From: Delftia sp. PS-11
GTDB lineage: Bacteria > Pseudomonadota > Gammaproteobacteria > Burkholderiales > Burkholderiaceae_C
NCBI RefSeq assembly: GCF_029870285.1
Contig: NZ_JACSYA010000008.1
Coordinates: 117,671-181,670 of the forward strand
DNA: 64,000 bases
Reading direction: 5' to 3'
Under the pieces are notes generated by a model, which was given only the letters and a program-made list of their open reading frames with translations, was not told the DNA's origin and did not search any database. Of this stretch, positions 35,055-43,040 are shown piece after piece; the first letter of the stretch is position 1, and each line of letters begins with the position of its first letter. The translations under genes were made by a program, and so were the position numbers.

Positions 35055-36188
35055 ATGCCGACCATGCCCCCACTCTCGCGCCGCCAGTGGCTGGGCCGCG
35101 CTGCCAGCCTGGGACTGACCCTGGGCACCAGCATCCCGCCTGCTCTGGCGCTATCCCCACGCACCCTGGTGTTTCCGCGTGACCACGGCAGCCACCCCGA
35201 ACTGCGCACCGAATGGTGGTACATCACCGGGCAGGCGCGCGCGGCAGGCCAGGCCTGGGGCTTTCAGATCACCTTCTTCCGCTCGCGTGTGGAGGAAACC
35301 CAGGCACTGCGCTCGGCCTTCGCTGCGCGCCAGCTGCTGTTTGCCCACGCAGCCCTGTGCGACGTACGCTCCAGGCTCCTGCACCACGACCAGCGCATCG
35401 CGCGCGCAGGCTTCGGCATCGCCGAGGCCGGTGAAGCCGACACCCGCCTGCGGCTGCAGGACTGGACCCTTGCACGCACCAGCACCGGCACCGGTTCCAC
35501 CGACCGCTATGACACCCGCATACGCGGCAGCGGGTTCTCGCTGGCGCTGCGCTTTGAAACGCCGGAGCCGCCGCTGCTGCAGGGACGCGCCGGCCTCTCG
35601 CGCAAAGGCCCCGAGCCCAGCCAGGCCAGCTACTACTACAGCCGCCCGCAGCTGCACGTCAGCGGCACCCTGGAACTGGCAGGCCGGCGCATGGACATCG
35701 ACACCCCGCGCGAGCCCGGCGACAACCGCGCCTGGCTGGACCACGAATGGAGCCAGGCCCTGATGCACCCCGAGGCCGTGGGCTGGGACTGGATCGGCAT
35801 GAACCTGCTGGACGGCGGCGCACTCACGGCCTTCCGCCTGCGCCGGGCCGACGGCAGCGCCCTCTGGGCAGGCGGCTCCCTGCGCAACGCCGCAGGAGCC
35901 GTGCAGGTCTTCGGGCATGACGCCGTGCGCTTCACTCCCCTGCGCCACTGGCACAGCCCCGCCAGCGGCGCACGCTACCCCGTGCAGTGGCAGGTCGATA
36001 CACCGGCAGGCCGCTTCACGGTCAATGCCCTGGTGGATGACCAGGAACTCGACAGCAGCGCCTCCACCGGCGCCATCTACTGGGAAGGCCTGTGCAGCCT
36101 GCACACACAGGCCGGCGCTGCCAGGGACGCAATGGCGGGCCAGGGCTACCTGGAAATGACGGGCTACGCGCGGCCACTGCAGCTCTGA
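35055..36188 (+). CDS. AttH/carotenoid 1,2-hydratase-like (lipocalin-fold) exported protein
   Basis: This 377-residue protein begins with a twin-arginine signal (LSRRQWLGRAASLGLTLG) and then shows the CrtC/AttH double-lipocalin pattern: FPRDHGSHPELRTEWWYITG near the mature start, SYYYSRPQLHVSGTLEL, and AWLDHEWSQALMHPEAVGWDW. Members hydrate carotenoids in a few bacteria, but in this ABC-operon context they are usually called AttH-like and probably bind a hydrophobic ligand in the periplasm. No carotenoid genes are nearby. The ATG at 35055 follows the permease stop by two bases, so the three genes form one operon. Confidence 0.85.
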   Translation: MPTMPPLSRRQWLGRAASLGLTLGTSIPPALALSPRTLVFPRDHGSHPELRTEWWYITGQARAAGQAWGFQITFFRSRVEETQALRSAFAARQLLFAHAALCDVRSRLLHHDQRIARAGFGIAEAGEADTRLRLQDWTLARTSTGTGSTDRYDTRIRGSGFSLALRFETPEPPLLQGRAGLSRKGPEPSQASYYYSRPQLHVSGTLELAGRRMDIDTPREPGDNRAWLDHEWSQALMHPEAVGWDWIGMNLLDGGALTAFRLRRADGSALWAGGSLRNAAGAVQVFGHDAVRFTPLRHWHSPASGARYPVQWQVDTPAGRFTVNALVDDQELDSSASTGAIYWEGLCSLHTQAGAARDAMAGQGYLEMTGYARPLQL

Positions 36189-36205
36189 GAGCCTGTTCAT
36201 GATCG

Positions 36206-36242
36206 CCTTGGCGGCCGCGAATCTTGCCAAATTTTGCCAAGG
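36206..36242 (+). promoter_or_regulatory. Inverted repeat upstream of parD (candidate operator)
   Basis: CCTTGGC (36206-36212) and GCCAAGG (36236-36242) form a perfect 7-bp inverted repeat with a 23-base spacer that also holds a second TTGCCAA. It ends 16 bp before the parD start. ParD-ParE complexes usually repress their own promoter, so this is a plausible operator. Confidence 0.45.
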
Positions 36243-36258
36243 TGCCCACACTTGCGCC

Positions 36259-36492
36259 ATGAGCACCATGAACATTTCCCTTCCTGACACCCTCAAGTCA
36301 TTTGTGGATGAACAGGTCAGCCAGCGTGGCTACGGCACGAGCAGCGAGTATGTCCGCGAGTTGATCCGCAGGGATCAGGAGCGCTGGCAACTGCGCAACC
36401 TGCTGTTGAGCGGAGCGGGCTCGGCACCGACTGCCGTGGTGGATGCAGGCTATTTCGATGGACTGCGTGAGCGGGCGAAGGCCAAGAGGTGA
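36259..36492 (+). CDS. parD: ParD-family antitoxin
   Basis: This 77-residue ribbon-helix-helix antitoxin starts MSTMNISLPDTLKSFVDEQV and continues with the typical GTSSEYVRELIRRDQER helix. The C-terminal tail (VDAGYFDGLRERAKAKR) would wrap the toxin. It neutralises the downstream ParE-like toxin and probably represses the operon. The stop codon overlaps the toxin start as GTGA. An in-frame ATG at 36268 is an alternative start. Upstream lies the inverted repeat described at 36206. Confidence 0.88.
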   Translation: MSTMNISLPDTLKSFVDEQVSQRGYGTSSEYVRELIRRDQERWQLRNLLLSGAGSAPTAVVDAGYFDGLRERAKAKR

Positions 36493-36818
36493 GGGCCAAG
36501 GCCATCGTACCCCGCGAGCAGGCCAACCGAGACGTCGAAGAGATACTTGCCCACTACCTGGACAAGGAGGCGGCACACGCAGCCTTGGGCTTCATCGATG
36601 CGCTGGAGAAAGCCTACGCACACATCGGCCACCACCCCGCCACAGGCTCGCTGCGGCATGCCCACGAACTCCATCTGCCCGGCCTGCGCGCCTGGCCGCT
36701 GACGCGTTACCCGCACATCGTTTTCTACGTAGAGCAGGCTCACCATATCGATGTATGGCGTGTGCTGCACAGCAAGCGGGACATACCGGCATGGATGCAG
36801 GAGTCCGACAACGCGTAG
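36489..36818 (+). CDS. parE: ParE-family toxin
   Basis: This 109-residue toxin begins with GTG overlapping the parD stop. The ParE fold is visible in the helices REQANRDVEEILAHYL and FIDALEKAYAHIGHHPATG and the closing strands PHIVFYVEQAHHIDVWRVLHS. Family members inhibit DNA gyrase. It is not a close copy of the other ParE-like toxin at 13448. It converges on the liv operon. Confidence 0.86.
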   Translation: MRAKAIVPREQANRDVEEILAHYLDKEAAHAALGFIDALEKAYAHIGHHPATGSLRHAHELHLPGLRAWPLTRYPHIVFYVEQAHHIDVWRVLHSKRDIPAWMQESDNA

Positions 36819-36819
36819 T

Positions 36820-36866
36820 AAGGGCAGGCCCGCAGGGCCTGGCTAGGTCCTGCCGGGCCTGCCCTT
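36820..36866. terminator. Long hairpin between convergent parE and livM
   Basis: An 11-bp perfect inverted repeat AAGGGCAGGCC / GGCCTGCCCTT encloses a second pair GCAGG / CCTGC. It lies between converging genes, so it probably ends transcripts from both sides, although neither side has a strong T-run. Confidence 0.6.
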
Positions 36867-36896
36867 GCCTCTTCTGTCCGGAAGGGCTTCAGGGTC

Positions 36897-37895
36897 TCAT
36901 GAGGCACGCTTTTTCTGCAGCCAGGCGATCAGCTCGCCCATGATGCCCTTGCGGAACAGCAGCACGCAGACCACGAAGATCAGGCCGGTGACAATGGTCA
37001 CCGACTCGCCCAGCGTGGAAAACCACTCCACGCCGGTGATGCGCTGCAGGAAAGTGCCGAACTCGCCGATCTTGTTTTCCAGCATCACCACCACGGCCGA
37101 TCCCAGGATGGGGCCCGACAGCGTGCCCAGGCCGCCCATCAGCGTCATCAGGATCACATGGCCCGAAGTGGTCCAGTGCACATCCGACAGCGTGGCAAAG
37201 CCCAGCACCACGGTCTTGAGCGAGCCTGCCAGACCGGTGAGCGCAGCCGAAATCACGAAGGCCAGCAGCTTGTAGCGTGCCACGTCGTAGCCCAGCGAAG
37301 TGGCACGCGGCTCGTTTTCCTTGATGGCCTTGAGCACCTGCCCGAAGGGCGAATGGATGGTGCGCACGATCAGCAGGAAGGCCGCCGCCACGATGGCCAG
37401 CGCCACGTAGTACATGGTCAGGTCGCTGCTCAGATCGATGGCGCCGAACAGCTTGCCGCGCGGCACGCCCTGCATGCCGTCCTCGCCGCCTGTGAATGGC
37501 GCCTGCAGGCAGACGAAGAACAGCATCTGGGCCAGGGCCAGCGTGATCATCGAGAAATAAATGCCCTGGCGGCGAATGGCCAGCCAGCCGAAAACCAGCC
37601 CCAGCAGCGCGCCACCTGCCGTGCCGGCCAGCATGGCCAGCTCGGGCGTCAGGCCCCAGCCTTTGATGGCGTAGCCCGTCACATAGGCCGCACCGCCCAG
37701 AAAAGCGGCATGGCCGAAGGACAGCAGGCCCGTATAGCCCAGCAGCAGATTGAAAGCCGATGCGAACAGCGCGAAGCACATCAGCTTCATCACGAACACC
37801 GGATAGGCGCCCAGCAGCGGTGCCGCAAGCAGCCCCAGCAGCAGCAGGCCATAGCCCCAGGGGGCGATGCGTTGAACGAGAGTCTTGGATTTCAT
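36897..37895 (-). CDS. livM: Branched-chain amino acid ABC transporter permease LivM
   Basis: This 332-residue inner-membrane permease is one half of the LivHM channel. Family hallmarks are GYTGLLSFGHAAFLGGAAYV near residues 60-80 and the GGLGTLSGPILGSA segment, the coupling region that contacts the ATPase. It is the last gene of the liv operon and starts 18 bases after the livH stop. The imported ligand is set by the binding protein at 38862 and could be a branched-chain amino acid, another amino acid or an amide. Confidence 0.93.
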   Translation of the reverse strand: MKSKTLVQRIAPWGYGLLLLGLLAAPLLGAYPVFVMKLMCFALFASAFNLLLGYTGLLSFGHAAFLGGAAYVTGYAIKGWGLTPELAMLAGTAGGALLGLVFGWLAIRRQGIYFSMITLALAQMLFFVCLQAPFTGGEDGMQGVPRGKLFGAIDLSSDLTMYYVALAIVAAAFLLIVRTIHSPFGQVLKAIKENEPRATSLGYDVARYKLLAFVISAALTGLAGSLKTVVLGFATLSDVHWTTSGHVILMTLMGGLGTLSGPILGSAVVVMLENKIGEFGTFLQRITGVEWFSTLGESVTIVTGLIFVVCVLLFRKGIMGELIAWLQKKRAS

Positions 37896-37913
37896 GTCGT
37901 CGGCCCCCTCTTC

Positions 37914-38798
37914 TTATTTCTCTTTGCCGAACAGGCCGGCGGGGCGGATGAGCAAAACGATGACCATGATGAAAAACACCACAGTGGACGATGCCTCGGG
38001 CCAGAACACCTTGGTCAGCCCCTCGATGACGCCCAGGCCCAGGCCCGTCAGGATGGAGCCCATGATGGAGCCCATGCCGCCGATCACCACCACGGCAAAG
38101 ACCACGATGATGAGGTTCTGGCCCATCAGCGGCGTGACCTGATAGACCGGCGCAGCCAGCACGCCGGCAAAGGCGGCCAGGCCGGCGCCGAAGGCATAGG
38201 TCAGCGTGATCATCACGGGCACATTGACGCCGAAGGCTTCCACCAGACGGGGATTCTCGGTGCCTGCGCGCAGGTAGGCGCCGATGCGCGTCTTCTCGAT
38301 CATGAACCAGGTGGCAAGGCACACCACCACCGAGGCCACCACCACCCAGGCGCGGTAGTTGGGCATGATCATGAAGCCCAGATTGGTCGCACCCTCCAGC
38401 AGCTCGGGCGTGTCATAGCCCAGGCCCGAAACACCGTAGACCGAGCGGAACAGGCCCTCGATCAGCAGCGACAGGCCCAGGGTCAGCAGCAGGCCATAGA
38501 GATGGTCGAGCTTGTAGATCCAGCGCAGCAGACAACGCTCTATCAGCACGCCCAGCAGCCCCACCAGCAGCGGCGACAGCACCAGCATCACCCAGTAGTT
38601 GATCTGAAAGTAGCTCATGGCCATCCAGGTGACCATGGCGCCCAGCATGAACAACGCGCCGTGAGCGAAGTTGATCACGTTGAGCAGGCCGAAGATCACC
38701 GCCAGGCCCAGACTCAGGATGGCATAGAAGGAGCCGTTGACCAGCCCCAGAAGGAGCTGGCTCATCAGGCCCGGCAGGGAAACACCAAAGACTTCCAT
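37914..38798 (-). CDS. livH: Branched-chain amino acid ABC transporter permease LivH
   Basis: This 294-residue permease pairs with LivM. The N-terminus MEVFGVSLPGLMSQLLLGLVN, the segment LGLAVIFGLLNVINFAHGALFMLGA and the coupling motif GGMGSIMGSILTGLGLGVIEG identify LivH. It lies between the binding protein gene and livM in the liv operon. Confidence 0.93.
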   Translation of the reverse strand: MEVFGVSLPGLMSQLLLGLVNGSFYAILSLGLAVIFGLLNVINFAHGALFMLGAMVTWMAMSYFQINYWVMLVLSPLLVGLLGVLIERCLLRWIYKLDHLYGLLLTLGLSLLIEGLFRSVYGVSGLGYDTPELLEGATNLGFMIMPNYRAWVVVASVVVCLATWFMIEKTRIGAYLRAGTENPRLVEAFGVNVPVMITLTYAFGAGLAAFAGVLAAPVYQVTPLMGQNLIIVVFAVVVIGGMGSIMGSILTGLGLGVIEGLTKVFWPEASSTVVFFIMVIVLLIRPAGLFGKEK

Positions 38799-38861
38799 GG
38801 GATGCAGCTATCGTGGTAGGCCGGTGGATGGCGGATGGGCGGCTTCAGGCGTGGCGCGGCG

Positions 38862-40058
38862 TCACTTCCACAGCGCGCACTTGGTCTCGGCCTTGGTGGT
38901 CCAGACCTGGTCGGCGGGCAGCGTGGTCAGCACCTTCAGGTAGTCCCAGGGCTTCTTGGACTCGGCCGGCTTCTTGACCTCGACCAGGTACATGTCGTGG
39001 GCATAGGTGCCATCCGGACGGATCGAGCCCTTGGCGTAGAAGTCCTCCAGTGGCGTGCTCTTGAGGTAGGCCATGACCTTGTCGGCATCCGTGGTCTTCA
39101 CGGCCTGCACGGCCTTGAGGTAGGTCATCACTGCCGAGTAGTCGGCGGCCTGGATCGAGGTCGGCATGCGCTTGGTCTTGGCGAAGAAGCGCTCGGCGAA
39201 CTTGCGCGAGGCGTCGTTCTGGTCCCAGTACCAGCTGGTGGTGAACTGCATGCCTTCGGTGTTCTTCAGGCCCAGGCTGTGGATGTCGGTCAGGAACACC
39301 AGCAGACCCACAGTTTTCATGCTCTTGTTGATGCCGAATTCCTTGGCCGCCTTGATGGCATTGATGGTGTCGCCGCCGGCATTGGCCAGGCCAAGAATCT
39401 GGGCCTTGGAAGCCTGGGCCTGCAGCAGGAAGGACGAGAAGTCCGAAGCATTGAGCGGGTGCTTGACACCGCCTACCACCTTGCCGCCCTTGGCCTTGAC
39501 CACGGCCGTGGTGTCGTTCTCCAGCGCCTGGCCGAAAGCATAGTCGGCCGTCAGGAAGAACCAGTCCTTGCCGCCGCGATCGACCACCGCCGCGCCCGTG
39601 CCCTTGGCCAGGGCCACGGTGTCATAGGCGTAGTGCACGGTGTAGGGATTGCACTGTTCATTGGTCAGCGCCGAAGAGCCGGCGCCGCTGTTGAAGTGCA
39701 CGCGCTTTTTCTCGTTGGCCACCTGCGACACGGCCAGCGCCGTGCCCGAGTTGGTGCCGCTGAACACCAGGCTGATGCCCTGGGTATCGACCCACTCGCG
39801 CACCTTGGAAGCCGCAATGTCCGCCTTGTTCTGATGGTCTGCGCTCAGCAGCTCGATGGGCTGGCCCAGCACCTTGCCGCCAAAGTCATCAATGGCCATC
39901 TGCATGGCAATGACGGCATTCTTGCCCTCCACATCCGCATACAGGCTGGACATATCCGTCACGAAGCCGATCTTCACCTTCTCCTGGGCCATCGCCAACG
40001 GGCTGGCCAGGCCGGCAGCGGCCAGCATGCACGACAGGGCGGTCAGTTTCGCTTTCAT
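38862..40058 (-). CDS. Branched-chain amino acid-type periplasmic binding protein (LivK-like)
   Basis: The 398-residue precursor has a Sec signal (LTALSCMLAAAGLASPLAMA) and a Peripla_BP_6 fold: KIGFVTDMSSLYADVEGKNAV at the mature start and FSGTNSGTALAVSQVAN in the first lobe. It delivers an amino acid or amide to the LivHMGF transporter. The ATG at 40058 has GGAG six bases upstream; a longer frame would add 13 residues before the signal peptide. Its position between livF and livH is less common than a leading position. Confidence 0.92.
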   Translation of the reverse strand: MKAKLTALSCMLAAAGLASPLAMAQEKVKIGFVTDMSSLYADVEGKNAVIAMQMAIDDFGGKVLGQPIELLSADHQNKADIAASKVREWVDTQGISLVFSGTNSGTALAVSQVANEKKRVHFNSGAGSSALTNEQCNPYTVHYAYDTVALAKGTGAAVVDRGGKDWFFLTADYAFGQALENDTTAVVKAKGGKVVGGVKHPLNASDFSSFLLQAQASKAQILGLANAGGDTINAIKAAKEFGINKSMKTVGLLVFLTDIHSLGLKNTEGMQFTTSWYWDQNDASRKFAERFFAKTKRMPTSIQAADYSAVMTYLKAVQAVKTTDADKVMAYLKSTPLEDFYAKGSIRPDGTYAHDMYLVEVKKPAESKKPWDYLKVLTTLPADQVWTTKAETKCALWK

Positions 40059-40161
40059 TGCAGTCTCCTTCGGTTTGCTGTCTTGGATTTTTGTCACAGG
40101 GCCGTGGCAGGTTGTCGGCCGGCGAGCCCCAGGCGCCAGCTACATGGACAGGCATGCAGGG

Positions 40162-40872
40162 TCAGACGCCCAGCAATTCGTTGAGCACAGGCATCTTGGC
40201 CTGCAGCTCGGCGGCGCCGAAGCGCTCGACCACATGGCCATGCTCCACCACGTAGAAACGGTCGGCCAGCGGCGCCGCGAAATGGAAGTTCTGCTCCACC
40301 ATGACCACCGTATAGCCCTTGGCTCTGAGCGTGGTGATCATGCGCGCCAGCGCCTGCACGATCACGGGGGCCAGCCCTTCCGAGATCTCATCGAGCAGCA
40401 GCAGCCGCGCCCCCGTGCGCAGGATGCGCGCCACGGCCAGCATCTGCTGCTCGCCGCCTGACAGGCGGGTACCCTGGCTGTGGCGGCGCTCGGCCAGATT
40501 GGGGAACATGGCGTAAATCTCCTGCACGCTCATGCCCGGCTGGCCGGTCTTGAGCGGCGGCGGCAGCATCAGGTTCTCTTCGCACGACAGGCTGGAGAAA
40601 ATGCCGCGCTCCTCGGGGCAATAACCCACCCCCAGATGGGCAATGCGGTGCGTCGGCAGATGAATGGCCTCCACGCCATTGATCCTGATCGAGCCCTTGC
40701 GCGCGCCCGTCAGGCCCATGATGGCGCGCAGCGTCGAAGTGCGGCCTGCGCCATTGCGCCCCAGCAGCGTGACCACCTCGCCGGGCTGCACCACCAGATC
40801 CATGCCATGCAGCACATGGGACTCGCCGTACCAGGCCTGCAGGCCCTTGATTTCCAATGCTGGAGCAGTCAT
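40162..40872 (-). CDS. livF: Branched-chain amino acid ABC transporter ATPase LivF
   Basis: This 236-residue ATPase has the signature LSGGEQQMLAVARIL and Walker B RLLLLDEISEGLAP. The Walker A motif reads GRNGAGRTS, so the invariant Lys is Arg; the codon is CGC and the frame is clean. Some Burkholderiales LivF proteins may share this change, as far as I recall. It follows livG with one base between stop and start, and forms a heterodimer with it. Confidence 0.92.
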   Translation of the reverse strand: MTAPALEIKGLQAWYGESHVLHGMDLVVQPGEVVTLLGRNGAGRTSTLRAIMGLTGARKGSIRINGVEAIHLPTHRIAHLGVGYCPEERGIFSSLSCEENLMLPPPLKTGQPGMSVQEIYAMFPNLAERRHSQGTRLSGGEQQMLAVARILRTGARLLLLDEISEGLAPVIVQALARMITTLRAKGYTVVMVEQNFHFAAPLADRFYVVEHGHVVERFGAAELQAKMPVLNELLGV

Positions 40873-40873
40873 C

Positions 40874-41644
40874 TCAATGTGCTCCCTTCAACTGGCCATC
40901 GGTCGTGCCCATATAGGCTTCCATCACCTGCGGATTGCGCGAAACTTCCTCGTAAGGCCCCTCGGCCAGCACGGCGCCGCGCTGCAGCACCGTAATGCGG
41001 TCGGCAATCGTGGAGATCACCTTCATGTTGTGCTCCACCATGAGGATGGTGCGCCCGGCCGAAACCTTCTTGATCAGCTGGGTCACGCGGTCCACATCCT
41101 CATGGCCCATGCCCTGGGTGGGCTCATCCAGCAGCATCAGCTCAGGCTCCATCGCCAGCGTGGTGGCGATTTCCAGCGCGCGCTTGCGGCCGTAAGGCAG
41201 GTTCACCGTGATCTCATGGGCCAGATCCTGCAGGCCGACCTCGGCCAGCAACTCCATGGCCCGGCTGTCGAGCTGGGACAGGCTTTTCTCGCTGCGCCAG
41301 AAATGAAAGGAAGTGCCCAGCCGGCGCTGCAGCCCGATGCGCACGTTCTCCAGCAAGGTGCAGTGCGGGAACACGGCCGAGATCTGGAACGAGCGGATCA
41401 CGCCACGGCGCGCGATCTGCGCGGGCGCCTCGCGGGTGATGTCCGTGCCATTGAAACGGATGCTGCCCGAGGTGGGCTCAAGGAACTTGGTCAGCAGATT
41501 GAAGCAGGTGGTCTTGCCCGCGCCATTGGGACCGATCAGGGCGTGGATGGAGCCCCGGCGCACCGACAGGTCCACCTTGCTCACGGCCGTGAATCCCTTG
41601 AACTCTTTGGTCAGGTTGTGGGTTTCGAGAATAACGTCGCTCAT
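40874..41644 (-). CDS. livG: Branched-chain amino acid ABC transporter ATPase LivG
   Basis: This 256-residue ATPase has a normal Walker A (GPNGAGKTT), the LivG-specific ITREAPAQIARRGVIRSFQ region, a divergent signature (LPYGRKRALEIATTL instead of the usual LSGGQ pattern, typical of LivG) and Walker B LMLLDEPTQGM. The start at 41644 (MSDVILETHNLTKEF) fits the family; upstream in-frame codons add 17 unconserved residues. It is the first gene of the liv operon, transcribed from the 41.7 kb region. Confidence 0.92.
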   Translation of the reverse strand: MSDVILETHNLTKEFKGFTAVSKVDLSVRRGSIHALIGPNGAGKTTCFNLLTKFLEPTSGSIRFNGTDITREAPAQIARRGVIRSFQISAVFPHCTLLENVRIGLQRRLGTSFHFWRSEKSLSQLDSRAMELLAEVGLQDLAHEITVNLPYGRKRALEIATTLAMEPELMLLDEPTQGMGHEDVDRVTQLIKKVSAGRTILMVEHNMKVISTIADRITVLQRGAVLAEGPYEEVSRNPQVMEAYMGTTDGQLKGAH

Positions 41645-42111
41645 GTGCGCTGCCGTCCACTCCATCGGTTGCCGGCCCTGCAGAGCACCACGCACCAGGC
41701 GCGGGCAAGAGATTGTTCAGGGCCGAACGCATCGTAGGTCCCGCTGTCTTGTGCACTGCAGCGGGAAAACGCCTAGGTATCTGCGCCTAAGGACTGTCCC
41801 TGGTGCGTCATCTTGGCGACATTTAACGACCGCAAAGCGCCCAGACGCGAGTAGTCACTAACACAAGCATGTATCAGACGCTGGCCTCGCCTGCTGCCAG
41901 CCAGCAGAGGAAAAAAGATTCAGGGTTATCCAGCATGACCGCCTCAGAGCATCTTGCTGCGTGGCAATTTCGCTTTCAAAATGATAGCAAAAACTCTCTG
42001 CAGCCTGTTGCAGTTCGCCTGCGCAGAAGTGGTGCATTCGGGAAATACCGGAGCATGGAATCTCCCTGCGGCGGACTCGGCCACTTGGAGAAATGCTGCA
42101 GATGTGGTCTA
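41645..42111. other. Intergenic region between livG and the nuo operon end
   Basis: About 470 bp without a convincing gene. The livG promoter should lie here. At 41773-41793 CCTAGG and CCTAAGG occur as a short direct repeat. Around 41975-41995 there is CAAAATGATAGCAAAAAC, which resembles a short intergenic repeat I associate with Comamonadaceae, but I cannot confirm its copy number. The base composition is less GC-rich than the flanks. Confidence 0.3.
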
Positions 42112-42145
42112 GTTTGTCGCCCCAAAACGCATGCAAGCGACAAAC
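42112..42145 (-). terminator. Hairpin at the end of the nuo operon
   Basis: A perfect 9-bp inverted repeat GTTTGTCGC / GCGACAAAC with a 16-base spacer lies eight bases after the DUF1178 stop. It is the likely 3' end of the complex I transcript, although no T-run follows. Confidence 0.45.
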
Positions 42146-42153
42146 AGTCCCCG

Positions 42154-42642
42154 CTATTGCAGCTTTTCCTTGGAGCCTTCCGGCAAGGCCAGGGGCACGA
42201 CGGCAATGCCCTCGTCCAGCAGCGCCATGGCCTGCTCCGGGCTGGCCTGGCCACGGATGGCACGCTCGTCGATTTCGCCGTAATGCATGCGGCGGGCTTC
42301 GTCGGCAAAGTGCTCGCCGACATCTTCGGTCTGTTCGGCCACCTTGCGCGACCACTGCAGCCACGCAGCCTGCATGGCCTGCAACTGCTCAAGCGTCTGG
42401 GCAGACGGGGAAGCACCTTGGGCAGAAACGGTAGCCGGTGGCACGGCGGCCGGCGGGCTCGCCTGGGGTGGCCTGGCGCCCAGATTCAGGCGTGGCGCGC
42501 TCAGGCGCTTGGTAATGGAGCTGTCGCCGCAGACAGGGCACAGCACGAGCTTGCGTTCCAGCTGATTCTGGAAATCATCTTCCGAAGCAAACCAGCCTTC
42601 GAACAAATGGCCTTGCGGGCAATGGAGGTCAAGCACCTTCAT
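42154..42642 (-). CDS. DUF1178 family protein
   Basis: This 162-residue cytoplasmic protein has an N-terminal zinc-ribbon-like region: VLDLHCPQGHLFEGWF and LVLCPVCGDSSITKRLSAP, giving a Cys, His, Cys-x-x-Cys set. A low-complexity Ala/Pro linker and a helical C-terminus (RRMHYGEIDERAIRGQASPEQA) follow. Its function is unknown. It is the final gene of the complex I operon here, 42 bp after the DUF2818 gene, which suggests but does not prove a link to complex I expression or assembly. Confidence 0.85.
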   Translation of the reverse strand: MKVLDLHCPQGHLFEGWFASEDDFQNQLERKLVLCPVCGDSSITKRLSAPRLNLGARPPQASPPAAVPPATVSAQGASPSAQTLEQLQAMQAAWLQWSRKVAEQTEDVGEHFADEARRMHYGEIDERAIRGQASPEQAMALLDEGIAVVPLALPEGSKEKLQ

Positions 42643-42684
42643 TTTTCACCCCTTTCCTGTGCCTGAGGGACACGGGCCGCAGCA

Positions 42685-42990
42685 TCAGCTGCGGCGGACC
42701 AGGTAACGGTACACGAAACCCGGAAAAGCCAATGTCATGAACAGGCAGGCAGTGATGGCATAGAACTCCCAGCCCTGGGGAGCAATCTGCCCGACGCGGC
42801 GCTCCAGCAGCAATGCCAGCCCACCCACCAGCAGGTACAGCAGCAGCATCTCCAGCAGCCGCAGGGCCAGCGGCTTGCGCCGGCCGGCTGCCACAGGGCC
42901 CAGCAGCAGCAGCCGCTGGCTGATAAAAGGCAAATTGGCTGCCACAAGGGCAGCCAGGATCACGAGCCAGATGGAAGCGGTTTGCGACAC
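42685..42990 (-). CDS. DUF2818 family membrane protein
   Basis: This 101-residue protein has three predicted membrane segments (ASIWLVILAALVAANLPF, LRLLEMLLLYLLVGGLALLL and FYAITACLFMTLAFPGFVYR). DUF2818 genes are typically found right after nuoN in Burkholderiales. The GTG at 42990 has GGA at seven bases upstream and gives the usual size; the frame continues upstream without conserved sequence. The role is unknown; an accessory or assembly role for complex I is a guess from position. Confidence 0.8.
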   Translation of the reverse strand: MSQTASIWLVILAALVAANLPFISQRLLLLGPVAAGRRKPLALRLLEMLLLYLLVGGLALLLERRVGQIAPQGWEFYAITACLFMTLAFPGFVYRYLVRRS

Positions 42991-43040
42991 GCCAGAGTCC
43001 TTGCTGCGGGGCCCAGGCCCCGCCCAAAGAAAACGATGGA

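Noticed and set aside
41869..42364. Possible genes in the region between livG and DUF1178
   Set aside because: Open frames on both strands show no domain, no ribosome-binding site and biased composition.
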